Below are positions 1 to 9,189 of a stretch of DNA of 46,682 nt, one piece after another. The notes beneath the pieces are model-generated. The model saw only the letters and a list, made by a program, of their open reading frames with translations. It was not told the origin of the DNA and made no database searches. The DNA lies in assembly GCA_012839035.1 (NCBI GenBank), contig DUOB01000089.1, positions 1-46,682 of the forward strand, written 5' to 3'. This DNA is from Propionibacterium sp. GTDB taxonomy: Bacteria > Actinomycetota > Actinomycetes > Propionibacteriales > Propionibacteriaceae. The position numbers and the translations under genes are program-made. Numbering within the stretch: position 1 is the first letter of the stretch; each line of letters begins with the position of its first letter.

Positions 1-150
1 GACGCCGAGTTCGATCGGCGGTCGGTGGCGGAGGAGGAGTACGCCGAGCGGTTCTCCGACGCGCACATCCTGCGCTCCGGGGCGACGCTGGCACAGACGG
101 GTGTATCACCCGAAACCAAGCGGAAGGACGAAGCCGACCGGGATCCCTGA
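1..150 (+). CDS. C-terminal end of an unrecognised protein (5' truncated by window edge)
   Basis: Frame 1 is open from the first base to a TGA at 148-150 and gives 49 residues, ending in KRKDEADRDP. Nearly all codons end in G or C, as in the real genes of this window, so it is probably the tail of a gene that starts outside. The visible part is strongly charged, and I recognise no family in it. The decayed TPR remnant on the other strand begins just downstream. No function is proposed. Confidence 0.55.
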   Translation, partial: DAEFDRRSVAEEEYAERFSDAHILRSGATLAQTGVSPETKRKDEADRDP

Positions 151-180
151 TCGACCTGAGGCGACGCCCGGTCTGCACGT

Positions 181-512
181 CGGCCGACGAGGCCGGTCGT
201 AGGCGTCGCCGAGCGCCAACCGGAAGTGCCCGAGGATCGTCGTGCACATCGCGATGGCCCACTGATCCGCATGACGGCGGCCCATCGCGAGGCCGTCCTC
301 GGCGAGCTGGATGGCCATGGTCAGGTCTCCGCGTCGGAAGTGGACATACGACATCTGGGAGTCCAGCTGACCGACCAGGTGGTCCTCACCGCGGCGGGCG
401 TACAGCGCACGGGACTCCTCGAAGGCCGCCAAACGCGCGCCGATGGGTCCGAACTGTAGGACAGCCTGTCACCGAGGATCCGCAGCGCGTTGGCCAGCCG
501 GATGGCTCCTGG
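181..512 (-). pseudogene. Remnant of a TPR-containing (regulator-like) protein, frameshifted
   Basis: On the minus strand, residues such as RLANALRILGDRL (about 512-470) continue, after a change of reading frame near 455-470, as LAAFEESRALYARRGEDH and then a helix pair ending in ILGHFRLALGD near 205. This pattern of small and aromatic residues is that of tetratricopeptide repeats as found in LuxR- or AfsR-type regulators. No start, no DNA-binding domain and no full repeat array remains, so this is a decayed fragment. After position 200 the frame runs into unrelated residues. The frameshift is seen directly. The parent family is inferred from the TPR character only. Confidence 0.5.
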
Positions 513-601
513 GTTCACTCCCGAGTTTCGTGACGCCTGTCGGTGGCGGTCGACGTCGATGCGACGGCTTGTGCTCCAGCGGTCATCGCCAGGAACTGCT
601 T

Positions 602-1006
602 TCAGGGCCGTATGGAGACAGCCCGCGCATGAATGGCTTGAGGGCGCTCGGGTCGGGCTGAGGGTCGGGTGGCATGGCGAGACGATGGTGCAGCGGGTCG
701 TTTCGCTTGAGGTGTGTCTTCGCCCCATTCCAGCCACTCTTGAGCGGCCAGTTGCTGTTGCGCCGGTATCGCGCGCGGCGAGCCGGGCGTGACAGGCCAG
801 TGCCCGGTGGGATAAGCCTCGTGCTTGACGAAGTGTCGGCCTGCTTCCGTCGCCTCCGCCCTCCAGTGACCACCGCTCTTCGACACTGTCACCAGGCGTC
901 GCACCTGCAAAGCCACCGCTGTTGTCTTATAGGTCGTGTCGGTCATTACCTGAGCGGGACAGCCATCCACGATCCATTTCAGAACTTCAAGTTGGCGTGC
1001 GTTAAC
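602..1006 (-). pseudogene. Remnant of a winged-helix-like actinobacterial hypothetical protein, start codon lost
   Basis: Reading the minus strand from 1006 gives VNARQLEVLKWIVDGCP, then TTYKTTAVALQVRRLVTVS and a short HWRAEATEAGRHF segment. I recognise this N-terminal block from many actinobacterial hypothetical proteins, where it precedes a long variable region. Here the expected initiator position is GTT (1004-1006), a stop lies nine codons further upstream, and the first usable GTG is at 968-970, inside the conserved helix. The C-terminal part degenerates into Pro/Arg-rich sequence before the stop near 602. I read it as a truncated or decayed copy. A product starting at the internal GTG cannot be excluded. 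Confidence 0.45.
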
Positions 1007-1116
1007 GGTCCGCGCGGCGCTCGCGGGGCGAACGAGTCAGGACAAACCGGAAGGTTCCGGGCGGGGAATCGGTCTTTTGATCGAAAAGTGTCGGACCTGG
1101 TGGGTTGACTGGGGGT

Positions 1117-2505
1117 ATGGAGAACAGGGTCGGCCGTGCTGGGTTGGGTGAGGTGATCGGGTGGGTGACTGCCTTGGTCACTGATGTCTTGGGTGCTGAT
1201 GTCGCGGGTGCTGATGTCTTGGGTGCTGATGTCGCGGGCGCGGTGGACCTGGACTTGGTGAGTGATGCCGGGGTGCTGGAGTTGGTGCGTGCGGCTGATC
1301 GGGCGGTGTGGTTGCTGGCTGCTGCGCGTGGGGTTGCGATCCGGGCGATGGTGGCGCGTGAGGCGGCTGAGAATGTGGCTCGCTGTGTGCCGGCTGAGAT
1401 CTTGCATCGTGATCATGGGCATACGTTGCAGCGTTGCCGGGTGCTGGTCACGGAGGCGGTGCGCCGGGGTGCTTATCCGCGGCTGCTGGCGGCGGAGGCT
1501 GCGGGGGTGGTGTCGGATGCGCAGGCGTCGGCGATCGCGCGTGCGTTGGGCCAGCTGCCCGATGATCTGGGCGCGCAGGTGCTGGGGCGGTGCGAGGCAT
1601 CGTTGGTCGAGTTGGCCGCGACGTTGGATCCCGCTGAGCTGGCGATGGCGGGTTGGCGGATCTTGGAGCATGAGGCGCCCGAGCGGGCCGATGAGATCCT
1701 TGGTGAGCGCTTGGCCCGTGAGGAGGCGCGGGCCCGCCGGAATCGGGGGCTGCGTTTGTCGGATGATGGTCATGGGGCGATGCATATCAAGGGCCAGCTT
1801 CCGATCGCCGATGGTGAAGAGCTTGCCGCGATCCTCAACGCCCATGCCGAATCGGCGTGGAAGCGTCACCTGGACGATGCCGAGGGGGTTGAGCAGCCAC
1901 CCCGGGACAAGAAACTGCTCCTTGCCGACGCGTTGATGGCGGTGGTGCGTGCCCATCAGACCCACCGGCAGGCGCCGATGCATGGCGGGGACCGGCCCCG
2001 CCTGCATGTCTTCCTGCACCTGGCGGACCTGATGCGGGGTCTGGGTGAGATGGTGCTCGGCTCCGGGGGGTGCATCAGTGCCCGCGAGGCCCGCCGGTTG
2101 GCCTGCGACTGTGACCTGACCCCGATCGTGCTCAACGCCGATGGCATCCCGCTCGATGTCGGGCGCACCGAGCGACTGGTCAACCCCCAGCTCCGCGCTG
2201 CGGTGGTGGCCCGGGACCGGGGCTGTGTCTTCCCCGGCTGTGATCGGGGACCGGTCGAGTGCGAGGTCCACCACATCCAGCCCTGGTGGGCCCACGGGCC
2301 GACCGCCCTGCCCAACCTGGTCCTGTTGTGCCCGAGACATCACCGCCGCTGCGAGCCGGGCCGCCACCACGCGTGGGATGACGATCACCCCGACCGCTGG
2401 CATGTCCGCCTCGGACCCGACCAACTCCCTCAGGTCATTCCACCCCGCGGCCACGACCCCACCCGCACACCCATCCGTCACACCCGCTTCACCATGCGAC
2501 GCTGA
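1117..2505 (+). CDS. DUF222 / HNH endonuclease domain protein (REP13E12-like)
   Basis: The 462-residue product has the two-part layout of the actinobacterial DUF222-HNH family: a long helical N-terminal region (about residues 55-330) and a C-terminal HNH nuclease module. The module shows CVFPGCD as first Cys pair, VHHIQPWW with the tandem His, then CPRHH as second metal-binding pair. Many actinobacteria carry several such genes, often on variable or mobile segments; the native target is not established. ATG 1117 is chosen; a TTG four codons upstream at 1105 is possible, and neither has a convincing Shine-Dalgarno. The first half uses many GCT, GTG, TTG and GAT codons, unlike the G/C-ending codons of its neighbours. 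That, and the two decayed genes before it, suggest acquisition. A 30-bp tandem repeat lies near its start. Confidence 0.88.
   Translation: MENRVGRAGLGEVIGWVTALVTDVLGADVAGADVLGADVAGAVDLDLVSDAGVLELVRAADRAVWLLAAARGVAIRAMVAREAAENVARCVPAEILHRDHGHTLQRCRVLVTEAVRRGAYPRLLAAEAAGVVSDAQASAIARALGQLPDDLGAQVLGRCEASLVELAATLDPAELAMAGWRILEHEAPERADEILGERLAREEARARRNRGLRLSDDGHGAMHIKGQLPIADGEELAAILNAHAESAWKRHLDDAEGVEQPPRDKKLLLADALMAVVRAHQTHRQAPMHGGDRPRLHVFLHLADLMRGLGEMVLGSGGCISAREARRLACDCDLTPIVLNADGIPLDVGRTERLVNPQLRAAVVARDRGCVFPGCDRGPVECEVHHIQPWWAHGPTALPNLVLLCPRHHRRCEPGRHHAWDDDHPDRWHVRLGPDQLPQVIPPRGHDPTRTPIRHTRFTMRR
1182..1241 (+). repeat. Two tandem 30-bp units inside the DUF222-HNH gene
   Basis: The 30-bp unit at 1182-1211 is repeated at 1212-1241 with one difference (T to C near the end). 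Each unit is itself two related 15-mers, TGATGTCTTGGGTGC and TGATGTCGCGGGTGC. The length is a multiple of three, so the protein simply gains an alternating ADVLG/ADVAG stretch near residues 22-42. Copy number could change by slippage without frameshift. Confidence 0.9.
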
Positions 2506-2528
2506 AAAGGCCGGCCGTGGACGGTCAA

Positions 2529-3890
2529 CTAGTTGTGCAGGCGCGGCCCCGCGTGACTGCGGATGCCGATCCACGACACCACCCCGCCGAGGATGCTGAG
2601 ACCGGCGCAGACGATCAGGCCGCGATGAAGGCCGGCGAGGTCGAGGCGTACGCCCACAATCACGCCGACGAACGCCACCGCCACCAGACCGGCGATCCGG
2701 GACACCGCATTGTTCACCGCGGACGCGATGCCCGATCGCTCGGTCTCGACGGCGCCGAGAATCGCCGAGGTCAGTGGGGCGACCGTGGTGGCGAGCCCGA
2801 GGCCGAACACGACCGCGCCGGGCAGGAGCTGGGTCCAATAGTTGACCGGTTCGCGGATCGCCAGCATGAGCAGGAAACCCGCGCCCATCAGCAGCGGGCC
2901 GAGCGTCATGAACGGCCGGGGACCGAACCGCCCGGCGAGGCGCCCGACGGTCGAGGACAGCAGGATCAACGCGATCGAGGACGGGATGAGCGCGAGCCCC
3001 GCGGCGGTGGCGCCGAATCCTGCCGACTGCTGGAGATAGACGACGATGAGGAAGCCGGAGAGGTACAGCGCCGCATAGACGAACACCGTCGCCACGTTGC
3101 CCCAGGAGAAGTTGCGGGCGCCGAACAGCCCGAGCGGCATGATCGGGTGCGGCACGCGAGCCTGGCGAAGGACGAACGCCACGAGCGCGGCTGCACCGCT
3201 GGCCAGCGGCACCCAGATGATCGGGTTCGCCCAGCCGAACCGGGCCTGCTCGATCAGCGCGAACACCACCCCGCCGAGCCCCGCGACCACCAGGACCGCG
3301 CTGGGAAAGTCCACCGCAGCGTGCGGCCGGCGTACGTCCCGCTGCTCCAGCTTCGACAACAGCACCAACGCGACCGCGATGGGGACCAGGTTGATGCCGA
3401 ACGCCGCGCGCCAGGACAGCAGGTCGATGAACCCGCCGCCGATGACCGGGCCGGCCAGCGAGGCGACCGAAGTCCAGCCGGTCCACGACCCGATCGCACG
3501 GGCCTGCGCCGCGTCGCGGAAGTTGGCCATGATCAGCGCGAGCGAGCTGGGGACCAGGAGCGCGCCGGCCGCACCCTGCAGAGCACGGAAGACGATCAAC
3601 AGCTCGACGCTGGGAGCGAGGGCGATCGCGGCGGACGTGATGCCGAAGCCGATCAGGCCCGCCCGGAAAACCCCGAGCCGCCCGAATGTGTCCGACAGCG
3701 CGCCGGCGATGAGGATGAGGGCGCCGAGGGTGATGAGGTACGCATCCACGATCCACTGCTGCGCACTCAGTCCGCCACCCAGCTCGGCGCGGATCGCCGG
3801 GAGCGCGACGTTCGCGAGCGTCCCGTCGAGGAAGGACACGAACGAGCCGAGGATGGCGATCGCCAGGACCAGGCGCTGTTCCCGTGTCAT
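2529..3890 (-). CDS. MFS drug:proton antiporter, DHA2 (EmrB/QacA) type
   Basis: This 453-residue membrane protein begins MTREQRLVLAIAILGSF, the first transmembrane helix of the DHA2 family, followed by LDGTLANVALPAI. Motif A appears as GALSDTFGRLGVF between helices 2 and 3, and motif C as LAGPVIGGGFIDLLSWRAAF. The length and the hydrophobic blocks are compatible with 14 helices. Such carriers expel toxic compounds in exchange for protons; the substrate cannot be told. The reading frame extends 23 residues upstream, but those residues are not conserved-looking, and ATG 3890 places helix 1 at the usual position. It converges with the HNH gene and is divergent from the ABC importer operon, with 159 bp between the start codons. 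Confidence 0.88.
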   Translation of the reverse strand: MTREQRLVLAIAILGSFVSFLDGTLANVALPAIRAELGGGLSAQQWIVDAYLITLGALILIAGALSDTFGRLGVFRAGLIGFGITSAAIALAPSVELLIVFRALQGAAGALLVPSSLALIMANFRDAAQARAIGSWTGWTSVASLAGPVIGGGFIDLLSWRAAFGINLVPIAVALVLLSKLEQRDVRRPHAAVDFPSAVLVVAGLGGVVFALIEQARFGWANPIIWVPLASGAAALVAFVLRQARVPHPIMPLGLFGARNFSWGNVATVFVYAALYLSGFLIVVYLQQSAGFGATAAGLALIPSSIALILLSSTVGRLAGRFGPRPFMTLGPLLMGAGFLLMLAIREPVNYWTQLLPGAVVFGLGLATTVAPLTSAILGAVETERSGIASAVNNAVSRIAGLVAVAFVGVIVGVRLDLAGLHRGLIVCAGLSILGGVVSWIGIRSHAGPRLHN

Positions 3891-4049
3891 GGGGCGAGCA
3901 TAAGAGTCGCCGTGACGTGGATTGCCACTCGTTCGGTCGATCAATATCGATCGCGTCACAGTTCGCGCCCGGGACGCGGGGAAGCGGTCGCCACCAGGGC
4001 GGTTCGCTTAGTGTGGATAAACCGCTAAACCCCCACGGACAGGACCCCG
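3891..4049. promoter_or_regulatory. Divergent control region with a perfect DnaA box and a short palindrome
   Basis: This 159-bp gap separates the MFS gene from the ABC importer operon and must hold both promoters. TGTGGATAA at 4012-4020 is the exact reverse complement of the DnaA box TTATCCACA. A small palindrome, TCGAT-CAAT-ATCGA, lies at 3937-3950 and could be an operator. An AGGA at 4041-4044, five bases before ATG 4050, is the likely ribosome binding site of the binding-protein gene. No promoter hexamers are clear enough to call. Confidence 0.4.
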
Positions 4050-5603
4050 ATGATGTTGTCCCGCCGCACGTTGCTCCAATCCGTCGCAGCCCTGGGCGTT
4101 GCCGGCTTCACGCTCGGCACCGTCGGATGCTCGCCCGGTGAGGGGGTGGACCTCGGTGAGGGGGGCGAAGGTGGCGGCGCCGCCGGTGCCGTCCTGACCG
4201 CCGCGATCGCGGGCGAGCCCGATCAGCTCGACCCGCACAAGACGACGGCGTACTTCTCCTTCCAGGTCCTCGAGAACGTCTTCGACACCCTCGTCGAGCC
4301 CGATGAGGACCTGGAGATGCAGCCGGCCCTCGCCGAATCGTGGGAGACCAGCGACGACGAACTGACCTGGACGTTCACGCTTCGCGAGGGCGTGACGTGG
4401 CATGACGGTTCGGAGTTCACGTCGGAGGACGTCGTCTATTCGCTGCGGCGCATCATCGATGAGGAGCTCGCGAACTCCTATCGGCTCACCGCAGTGGCAT
4501 CGATCGAGGCGCCGGATCCCCGGACGGTCGTCATCACCGTGTCCCAGCCGTCCGCGAACCTGCTGGCGAGCCTCGGCGGCTACAAGGGCATGGCGATCGT
4601 CAACAGGGCCAACGTGGAGAGCGGGGAGATCACCCGCGCACCGATCGGCACAGGACCGTTCAAGGTCCAGAACTATGCCGCCGGCGAGTCGATTGCCTTG
4701 GAAGCAAACCCCGAGTTCTGGGGCGGGGCGCCCGATCTGGGTGGCGTGACGTTCCGCTTCATCAGCGAGGGCAACACCGCCCAGACCGCGCTCACCAACG
4801 GGGAGATCCACTGGACCGACTCGTTCGAGCCCCAGCAGTTGCAGCCGCTGGAGGCCAACGCCAGTGTGACGGTCGGCAACGTGCCCTCGTCCGATTATTG
4901 GTACATCACCATGAATCAGGCGAGCGAGCCCTGGAGCACACTCGAGGCGCGCCAGGCGATCGCGTACGCCATCGACCGCTCCGCGATCGTCCAGGCCGTC
5001 AGCTTCGGGACCGCGGTGGAGAACCAGCTCGCGATCCCCCAGGAGAGCACCTGGTTCGTCGAGCACACGCCGTTCAGCACCGATCTCGATCGCGCACGGC
5101 AACTCCTGTCGGAGGCCGGTGTCGAGGGTGGGCCGGTCCGTTTCATGGCCACTGGTGAATACCCGGAGACCGTCGCTGTGGGGCAGATCCTCGCGGACGT
5201 GCTCGAGCCGCTCGGCTTCGACGTGCGGATCGAGACCGTGGACTTCGCCACCTGGCTGGATCGGCAGTCCGCCGGCGAGTGGGACATGCTCATGCTCGGC
5301 TGGCTGGGCAACATCGACCCGAACGACTTCTACTACAACCAGCACCACTCGACCGGGGCGAACAACCATCAGGGGTACGCCAACCCGCGCGTCGACCAGC
5401 TCCTCGACGAGGGCGCCGGCGAGACCGACCAGGAGCGGCGCAAGGAGATCTATGGCGAGGCAGCCCGGCTCATCGCCGACGAGTGCAGCTATATCTACCT
5501 GTACAACCCTGCGGTCCTGCAGGCGTGGCGCAACGACGTGAGCGGCTATGAAACCCGCACCGACGCCGCGATCAGATTCCGCGAGGCGGGCCTGCAGGGC
5601 TGA
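4050..5603 (+). CDS. ABC importer substrate-binding lipoprotein, peptide/nickel (DppA/OppA, SBP family 5) type
   Basis: The 517-residue protein starts with LSRRTLLQS, a twin-arginine-like motif, followed by a hydrophobic stretch and the lipobox LGTVGC. It is therefore probably exported and anchored as a lipoprotein, possibly by the Tat route. The mature part has family-5 features: EPDQLDPH, a WTFTLREGVTWHDG block, IGTGPFKVQNY, and ARQAIAYAIDR in the second lobe. It captures a peptide, nickel or sugar-like solute outside the membrane and passes it to the permeases encoded next. AGGA sits five bases before ATG 4050; a second ATG follows directly. The stop overlaps the next start as TGATG, so translation is coupled. 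The ligand cannot be predicted from sequence alone. Confidence 0.93.
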   Translation: MMLSRRTLLQSVAALGVAGFTLGTVGCSPGEGVDLGEGGEGGGAAGAVLTAAIAGEPDQLDPHKTTAYFSFQVLENVFDTLVEPDEDLEMQPALAESWETSDDELTWTFTLREGVTWHDGSEFTSEDVVYSLRRIIDEELANSYRLTAVASIEAPDPRTVVITVSQPSANLLASLGGYKGMAIVNRANVESGEITRAPIGTGPFKVQNYAAGESIALEANPEFWGGAPDLGGVTFRFISEGNTAQTALTNGEIHWTDSFEPQQLQPLEANASVTVGNVPSSDYWYITMNQASEPWSTLEARQAIAYAIDRSAIVQAVSFGTAVENQLAIPQESTWFVEHTPFSTDLDRARQLLSEAGVEGGPVRFMATGEYPETVAVGQILADVLEPLGFDVRIETVDFATWLDRQSAGEWDMLMLGWLGNIDPNDFYYNQHHSTGANNHQGYANPRVDQLLDEGAGETDQERRKEIYGEAARLIADECSYIYLYNPAVLQAWRNDVSGYETRTDAAIRFREAGLQG

Positions 5604-6571
5604 TGCCCGGCTTCCTGCGCCACCCGCTGGTGGCTTTCACGCTGCGGCGGATCGGCTATTCGCTGATCGTGCTGTTCGGCGTCATGATCGTCGTGTTCCT
5701 CATGCTGCAGCTGGTGCCTGGCGATCCGGTGCGGATCGCGCTCGGCACCCGCTACACCGAGGAGGCCTATCAGGCGCTGCGGGCCGCGTCCGGCCTGGAC
5801 CGGCCGCCGGTCGAACAGTTCTTCGGCTATGTCGGCGGGGTGGTCACCGGCGATCTGGGGGTGAGCTTCCGCAGCGGTCAGCCGGTGACGGTCATGCTGC
5901 TCGACCGCCTGCCCGCGTCTCTCTCGCTGGGGATCACCGCGGTTGTGGTGGCGCTGCTGATCGCCATCCCCGCCGGCACGTGGGCAGCGCTGCGCGAGGG
6001 TCGGGTGACCGACGCGATCGTGCGCGTGACCAGCCAGTTCGGCGTGTCGATCCCCGACTTCTGGCTCGGTGTCCTGTTGATCCTGCTGTTCTCGGCCAAC
6101 CTCGGTTGGTTGCCGTCGTCGGGTTATGTGTCGTTCGGGGAGGATCCGGCGAGATGGGTACGCAGCGTGATCCTTCCCGCGTCCACCGCGGCGTTGGTCT
6201 CGGCGGCGATCCTCACCCGGTATGTCCGGGCGGCCGTGCTCGACGTCGTCTCCACCGGTCACGTCCGGACCGCGCGCAGCAAAGGCTTGGCGGCCCACGT
6301 CGTGCTCCGGCGCCACATCCTTCGCAACGCCACCTTGCCGATCCTCACGATCACCGGCATCCAGATGGCGACGATCATGTCGGGGCTGATCGTCGTCGAG
6401 GCGGTGTTCGCCTGGCCGGGGCTCGGCCGGTTGGTCCTCGACTCGGTCAACGCGCGCGACTATCCGGTGATCCAGGGTGCGATCCTCTTCATCGCCGGGC
6501 TGTTCCTGCTGATCAACTTCCTCGTCGACCTGCTCAGTGCCCTCGTCGATCCACGGATCCGGGTGGGGTGA
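5603..6571 (+). CDS. ABC importer permease, DppB/OppB type
   Basis: This 322-residue inner-membrane permease opens with LRRIGYSLIVLFGVMIVVFLMLQLVPGDPVR, cited here in part: the first helix and the VPGDPVR motif are hallmarks of DppB proteins. The cytoplasmic EAA loop, which docks on the ATPase, is seen as TARSKGLAAHVVLRRHILRN near residues 224-245. FAWPGLGRLVLDSV follows, as in the family. The start ATG overlaps the TGA of the binding-protein gene. It forms the channel with the second permease encoded immediately downstream. Confidence 0.93.
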   Translation: MPGFLRHPLVAFTLRRIGYSLIVLFGVMIVVFLMLQLVPGDPVRIALGTRYTEEAYQALRAASGLDRPPVEQFFGYVGGVVTGDLGVSFRSGQPVTVMLLDRLPASLSLGITAVVVALLIAIPAGTWAALREGRVTDAIVRVTSQFGVSIPDFWLGVLLILLFSANLGWLPSSGYVSFGEDPARWVRSVILPASTAALVSAAILTRYVRAAVLDVVSTGHVRTARSKGLAAHVVLRRHILRNATLPILTITGIQMATIMSGLIVVEAVFAWPGLGRLVLDSVNARDYPVIQGAILFIAGLFLLINFLVDLLSALVDPRIRVG

Positions 6572-6578
6572 GCAGGCG

Positions 6579-7478
6579 ATGACGGAGAACAATCCGATGA
6601 CGACGGAGAACAAGGCGGAGAAGAGACTCCCCGGATGGCGGATTCTCGCGCACAATCCCGTGACGGTCGCCGCCGTGATCGTCCTGCTCGCGGTGCTGGT
6701 CGCAGCCCTCGCCGGACCGTCGATCGCCCCTTATGGCATCAATGCCACCGACATCTCCCGCGCACTGCAACCGCCGTCGGCGCAGCACTGGTTCGGCACC
6801 GACGAACTCGGCCGCGACATCTTCTCCCGTGTCCTCGCCGGGACCCGGGTGTCCATGCAGGTGGCGCTGATGTCGGTCGCCTTCTCCCTGACTGTCGGTG
6901 TGATCATCGGTGTGGTCGCCGGTTATGTCGGTGGCCTCGTCGACACGGTGTTGATGCGACTGGTGGATGTGCTGTTCGCCTTCCCCGTCGTGCTGCTGGC
7001 ACTGGCGATCATCGCAATCCTCGGGCCCGGGCTGTGGACGACGACGGTGGCGGTGGGCGTGGTCTACACGCCGATCTTCGCCCGGGTGTCGCGGGCCAGC
7101 ACGCTGTCGGTGAGCGTGGAGCCGTTCGTGCAGGTCTCGCGCACGATGGGCACCGGGCACGGGTTCATCCTCCTGCGCCGGGTGCTGCCCAACATCTCCG
7201 GGCCCATCGTCGTCCAGACCTCGGTGTCGTTGGCGTTCGCGATCCTGTCCGAGGCCACCTTGTCGTTCCTCGGGCTGGGCATCCAGCCGCCCCAGCCGTC
7301 CTGGGGCCGGATGATCTTCGACGCCCAGGCCTTCCTGTTCCAGTCGTGGTGGATGAGCGTGTTCCCGGGGGCGGCGATCTTCGTCACGGTGCTGGGCTTC
7401 AACCTGCTCGGTGACGGTCTCCGCGACGTCATCGATCCCCGTCAGCGCAGCCTCATGGAGACGAGGATCCGCCGATGA
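6579..7478 (+). CDS. ABC importer permease, DppC/OppC type
   Basis: The roughly 299-residue permease has the DppC N-terminal helix after a short polar leader, then HWFGTDELGRDIFSRVLAG, the family's diagnostic segment. Its EAA loop is SRTMGTGHGFILLRRVLPN, and the last helices carry SFLGLGIQPPQPSWG. ATG 6579 lies eight bases after the preceding stop; ATG 6597 (MTTENK) has a GGAG nine bases upstream and is a fair alternative. An upstream in-frame ATG at 6537 would overlap the dppB-like gene and encodes no conserved residues. Its stop overlaps the ATPase gene start as ATGA. Confidence 0.92.
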   Translation: MTENNPMTTENKAEKRLPGWRILAHNPVTVAAVIVLLAVLVAALAGPSIAPYGINATDISRALQPPSAQHWFGTDELGRDIFSRVLAGTRVSMQVALMSVAFSLTVGVIIGVVAGYVGGLVDTVLMRLVDVLFAFPVVLLALAIIAILGPGLWTTTVAVGVVYTPIFARVSRASTLSVSVEPFVQVSRTMGTGHGFILLRRVLPNISGPIVVQTSVSLAFAILSEATLSFLGLGIQPPQPSWGRMIFDAQAFLFQSWWMSVFPGAAIFVTVLGFNLLGDGLRDVIDPRQRSLMETRIRR

Positions 7479-9127
7479 GCGCCACGAGGACCACGACTGC
7501 GACGCCGGTGCTGAGCGTGCAGGGCCTGAACGTCCACATCGGGCGCCGGCACATCGTGCAGGACGTCTCGTTCACCGTCGAGCCCGGCAAGACGCTGGGT
7601 CTGGTCGGGGAGTCCGGTTCGGGCAAGTCCATGACGGTGCTGGCCGCGACCGGCCTGTTGGACGCCCCCGGGGCACGCGTACGGGGCTCCAGCCTGCTCG
7701 GCGAGGCCCAGCTCGTCGGGGCCGGCGCTGCACGGCTGCGACGGGTGCACGGGTCACAGATCGGGTTCGTGTTCCAGGACCCCTCCACCTCCCTGAACCC
7801 CCTGCTCACGGTGGAGCGGCAGATCACCGAGAGCCTGGAGGCCCACAGCGCGATGTCGCGCGGCAGGGCGATCTCGCGGGCCGGCGAGTTGATCGAGGCC
7901 GTCGGACTGCCCGACCCCGGGACGAAGCTGCGGTCCTATCCCCATCAGCTCTCCGGCGGTCAGCGCCAGCGCGTGATGATTGCGATCGCCCTGGCCTGCG
8001 ATCCACAACTGCTCATCGCCGACGAGCCGACCACCGCGCTCGACGTGACCACGCAGAAGCAGGTCGTCGAGCTCGTGCAGGCACTGCAGCAGCGGACCGG
8101 CACCGCGGTCGTGTGGATCAGCCACGACCTCGGCGTGATCGGCCGGGTCGCCGACGACGTCACGGTGCTACGCGAGGGCAGGGTCGTCGAACAGGCCCCG
8201 GCCCGGCAGTTGTACGCCGAACCGCGCACCGACTACACCCGCGAGCTCCTCGCCGCCCGGCCTGCGCTCGGGAAGAAGCGGCCCGCACCGCCCGGGGATG
8301 GCGTACCCGTGCTCACCGTGAACCATCTGTCGGTCACGTTCCGCGCGCCCCGCGGGCGCACGATCACGGCCGTGGACGATGTGTCGTTCACCGTCCGCCG
8401 CGGACAGACCCTCGGTCTCGTGGGGCAGTCCGGCTCCGGAAAATCGACGATCGCCAACGCCCTCACCGGATTGGTCCCAGCCGCCGCCGGTACGGCGACC
8501 CTGCACCACGATCCGGGCGCCGGCCGGGCGAGCCGGGACGTGGATCTGCTGCACGTGCCCTGGTTGCGGCGCCGGGACATCCGTCGGCGGGTGGCGATGG
8601 TGTTCCAGGACCCGTTCGCCTCGCTCGACCCGCGGAGCCGGGTGAGCGGAATCATTGACGAGCCGCTGCGGGTGCATCGCCTGGCCGGTGGCCCGGACGG
8701 TCGTCGCGCGCGCGTGAAGGAACTGCTCGATCTGGTCGGGTTGGGGGACGAGTACGCCGACCGGCACCCCCACGAACTCTCGGGTGGCCAGCGACAACGG
8801 GTGTCCATCGCGAGGGCTCTCGCCCTCGACCCGGCCGTGCTCATCCTGGACGAGTCCACCTCGGCCCTGGACGTCTCGATCCAGGCCCGCGTGCTCGACC
8901 TCCTGGCCGACCTGCAGCGCGACCTCGGGCTGACCTATCTGTTCATCGCCCACGACCTCGCCGTCGTGGAACAGATGTGCCATGACGTGCTGGTGCTGCG
9001 CGACGGGCGTACCCAGGAATATCGACCGGGAGCAGACCTGTTCGCCGAGCCGGAGTCCGCGTACACCAACGAACTTCTCGCGGCCGTGCCCCCGGCTGAA
9101 CCCAAGTCCGTCCGGCCCGACTGGTGA
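7475..9127 (+). CDS. Fused double ATPase of the peptide/nickel ABC importer (DppD-DppF fusion)
   Basis: The 550-residue protein holds two complete nucleotide-binding domains. The first (about residues 9-265) has Walker A GESGSGKS, signature LSGGQRQR and Walker [10 protein letters not shown]. The second (about 275-545) has [16 protein letters not shown] and VLILDESTS. In many bacteria these are two genes, dppD and dppF; here one chain would power both permeases. The start overlaps the upstream stop, making a tight four-gene operon. Nothing in either half suggests a dead catalytic site. A weak hairpin follows before the convergent dnaB gene. Confidence 0.94.
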   Translation: MSATRTTTATPVLSVQGLNVHIGRRHIVQDVSFTVEPGKTLGLVGESGSGKSMTVLAATGLLDAPGARVRGSSLLGEAQLVGAGAARLRRVHGSQIGFVFQDPSTSLNPLLTVERQITESLEAHSAMSRGRAISRAGELIEAVGLPDPGTKLRSYPHQLSGGQRQRVMIAIALACDPQLLIADEPTTALDVTTQKQVVELVQALQQRTGTAVVWISHDLGVIGRVADDVTVLREGRVVEQAPARQLYAEPRTDYTRELLAARPALGKKRPAPPGDGVPVLTVNHLSVTFRAPRGRTITAVDDVSFTVRRGQTLGLVGQSGSGKSTIANALTGLVPAAAGTATLHHDPGAGRASRDVDLLHVPWLRRRDIRRRVAMVFQDPFASLDPRSRVSGIIDEPLRVHRLAGGPDGRRARVKELLDLVGLGDEYADRHPHELSGGQRQRVSIARALALDPAVLILDESTSALDVSIQARVLDLLADLQRDLGLTYLFIAHDLAVVEQMCHDVLVLRDGRTQEYRPGADLFAEPESAYTNELLAAVPPAEPKSVRPDW

Positions 9128-9146
9128 CCCTGTGACCCGGCTCATG

Positions 9147-9172
9147 CCGGCCGAAGCGCTCGGTGCGGCCGG
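9147..9172. terminator. Possible hairpin between the convergent ABC operon and dnaB
   Basis: CCGGCCG (9147-9153) and CGGCCGG (9166-9172) can form a seven-pair stem with a 12-base loop between two convergent genes. There is no T-run on either side, so termination is only a guess from position. Confidence 0.3.
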
Positions 9173-9189
9173 GCCGATGGACTGGGGAA

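Noticed and set aside
979-3756. 925-residue open frame on the minus strand across the HNH and MFS genes
   Set aside because: It is Arg/Pro/His-rich, matches no family and runs antisense to the HNH gene and out of frame with the MFS gene. It is an effect of high G+C.
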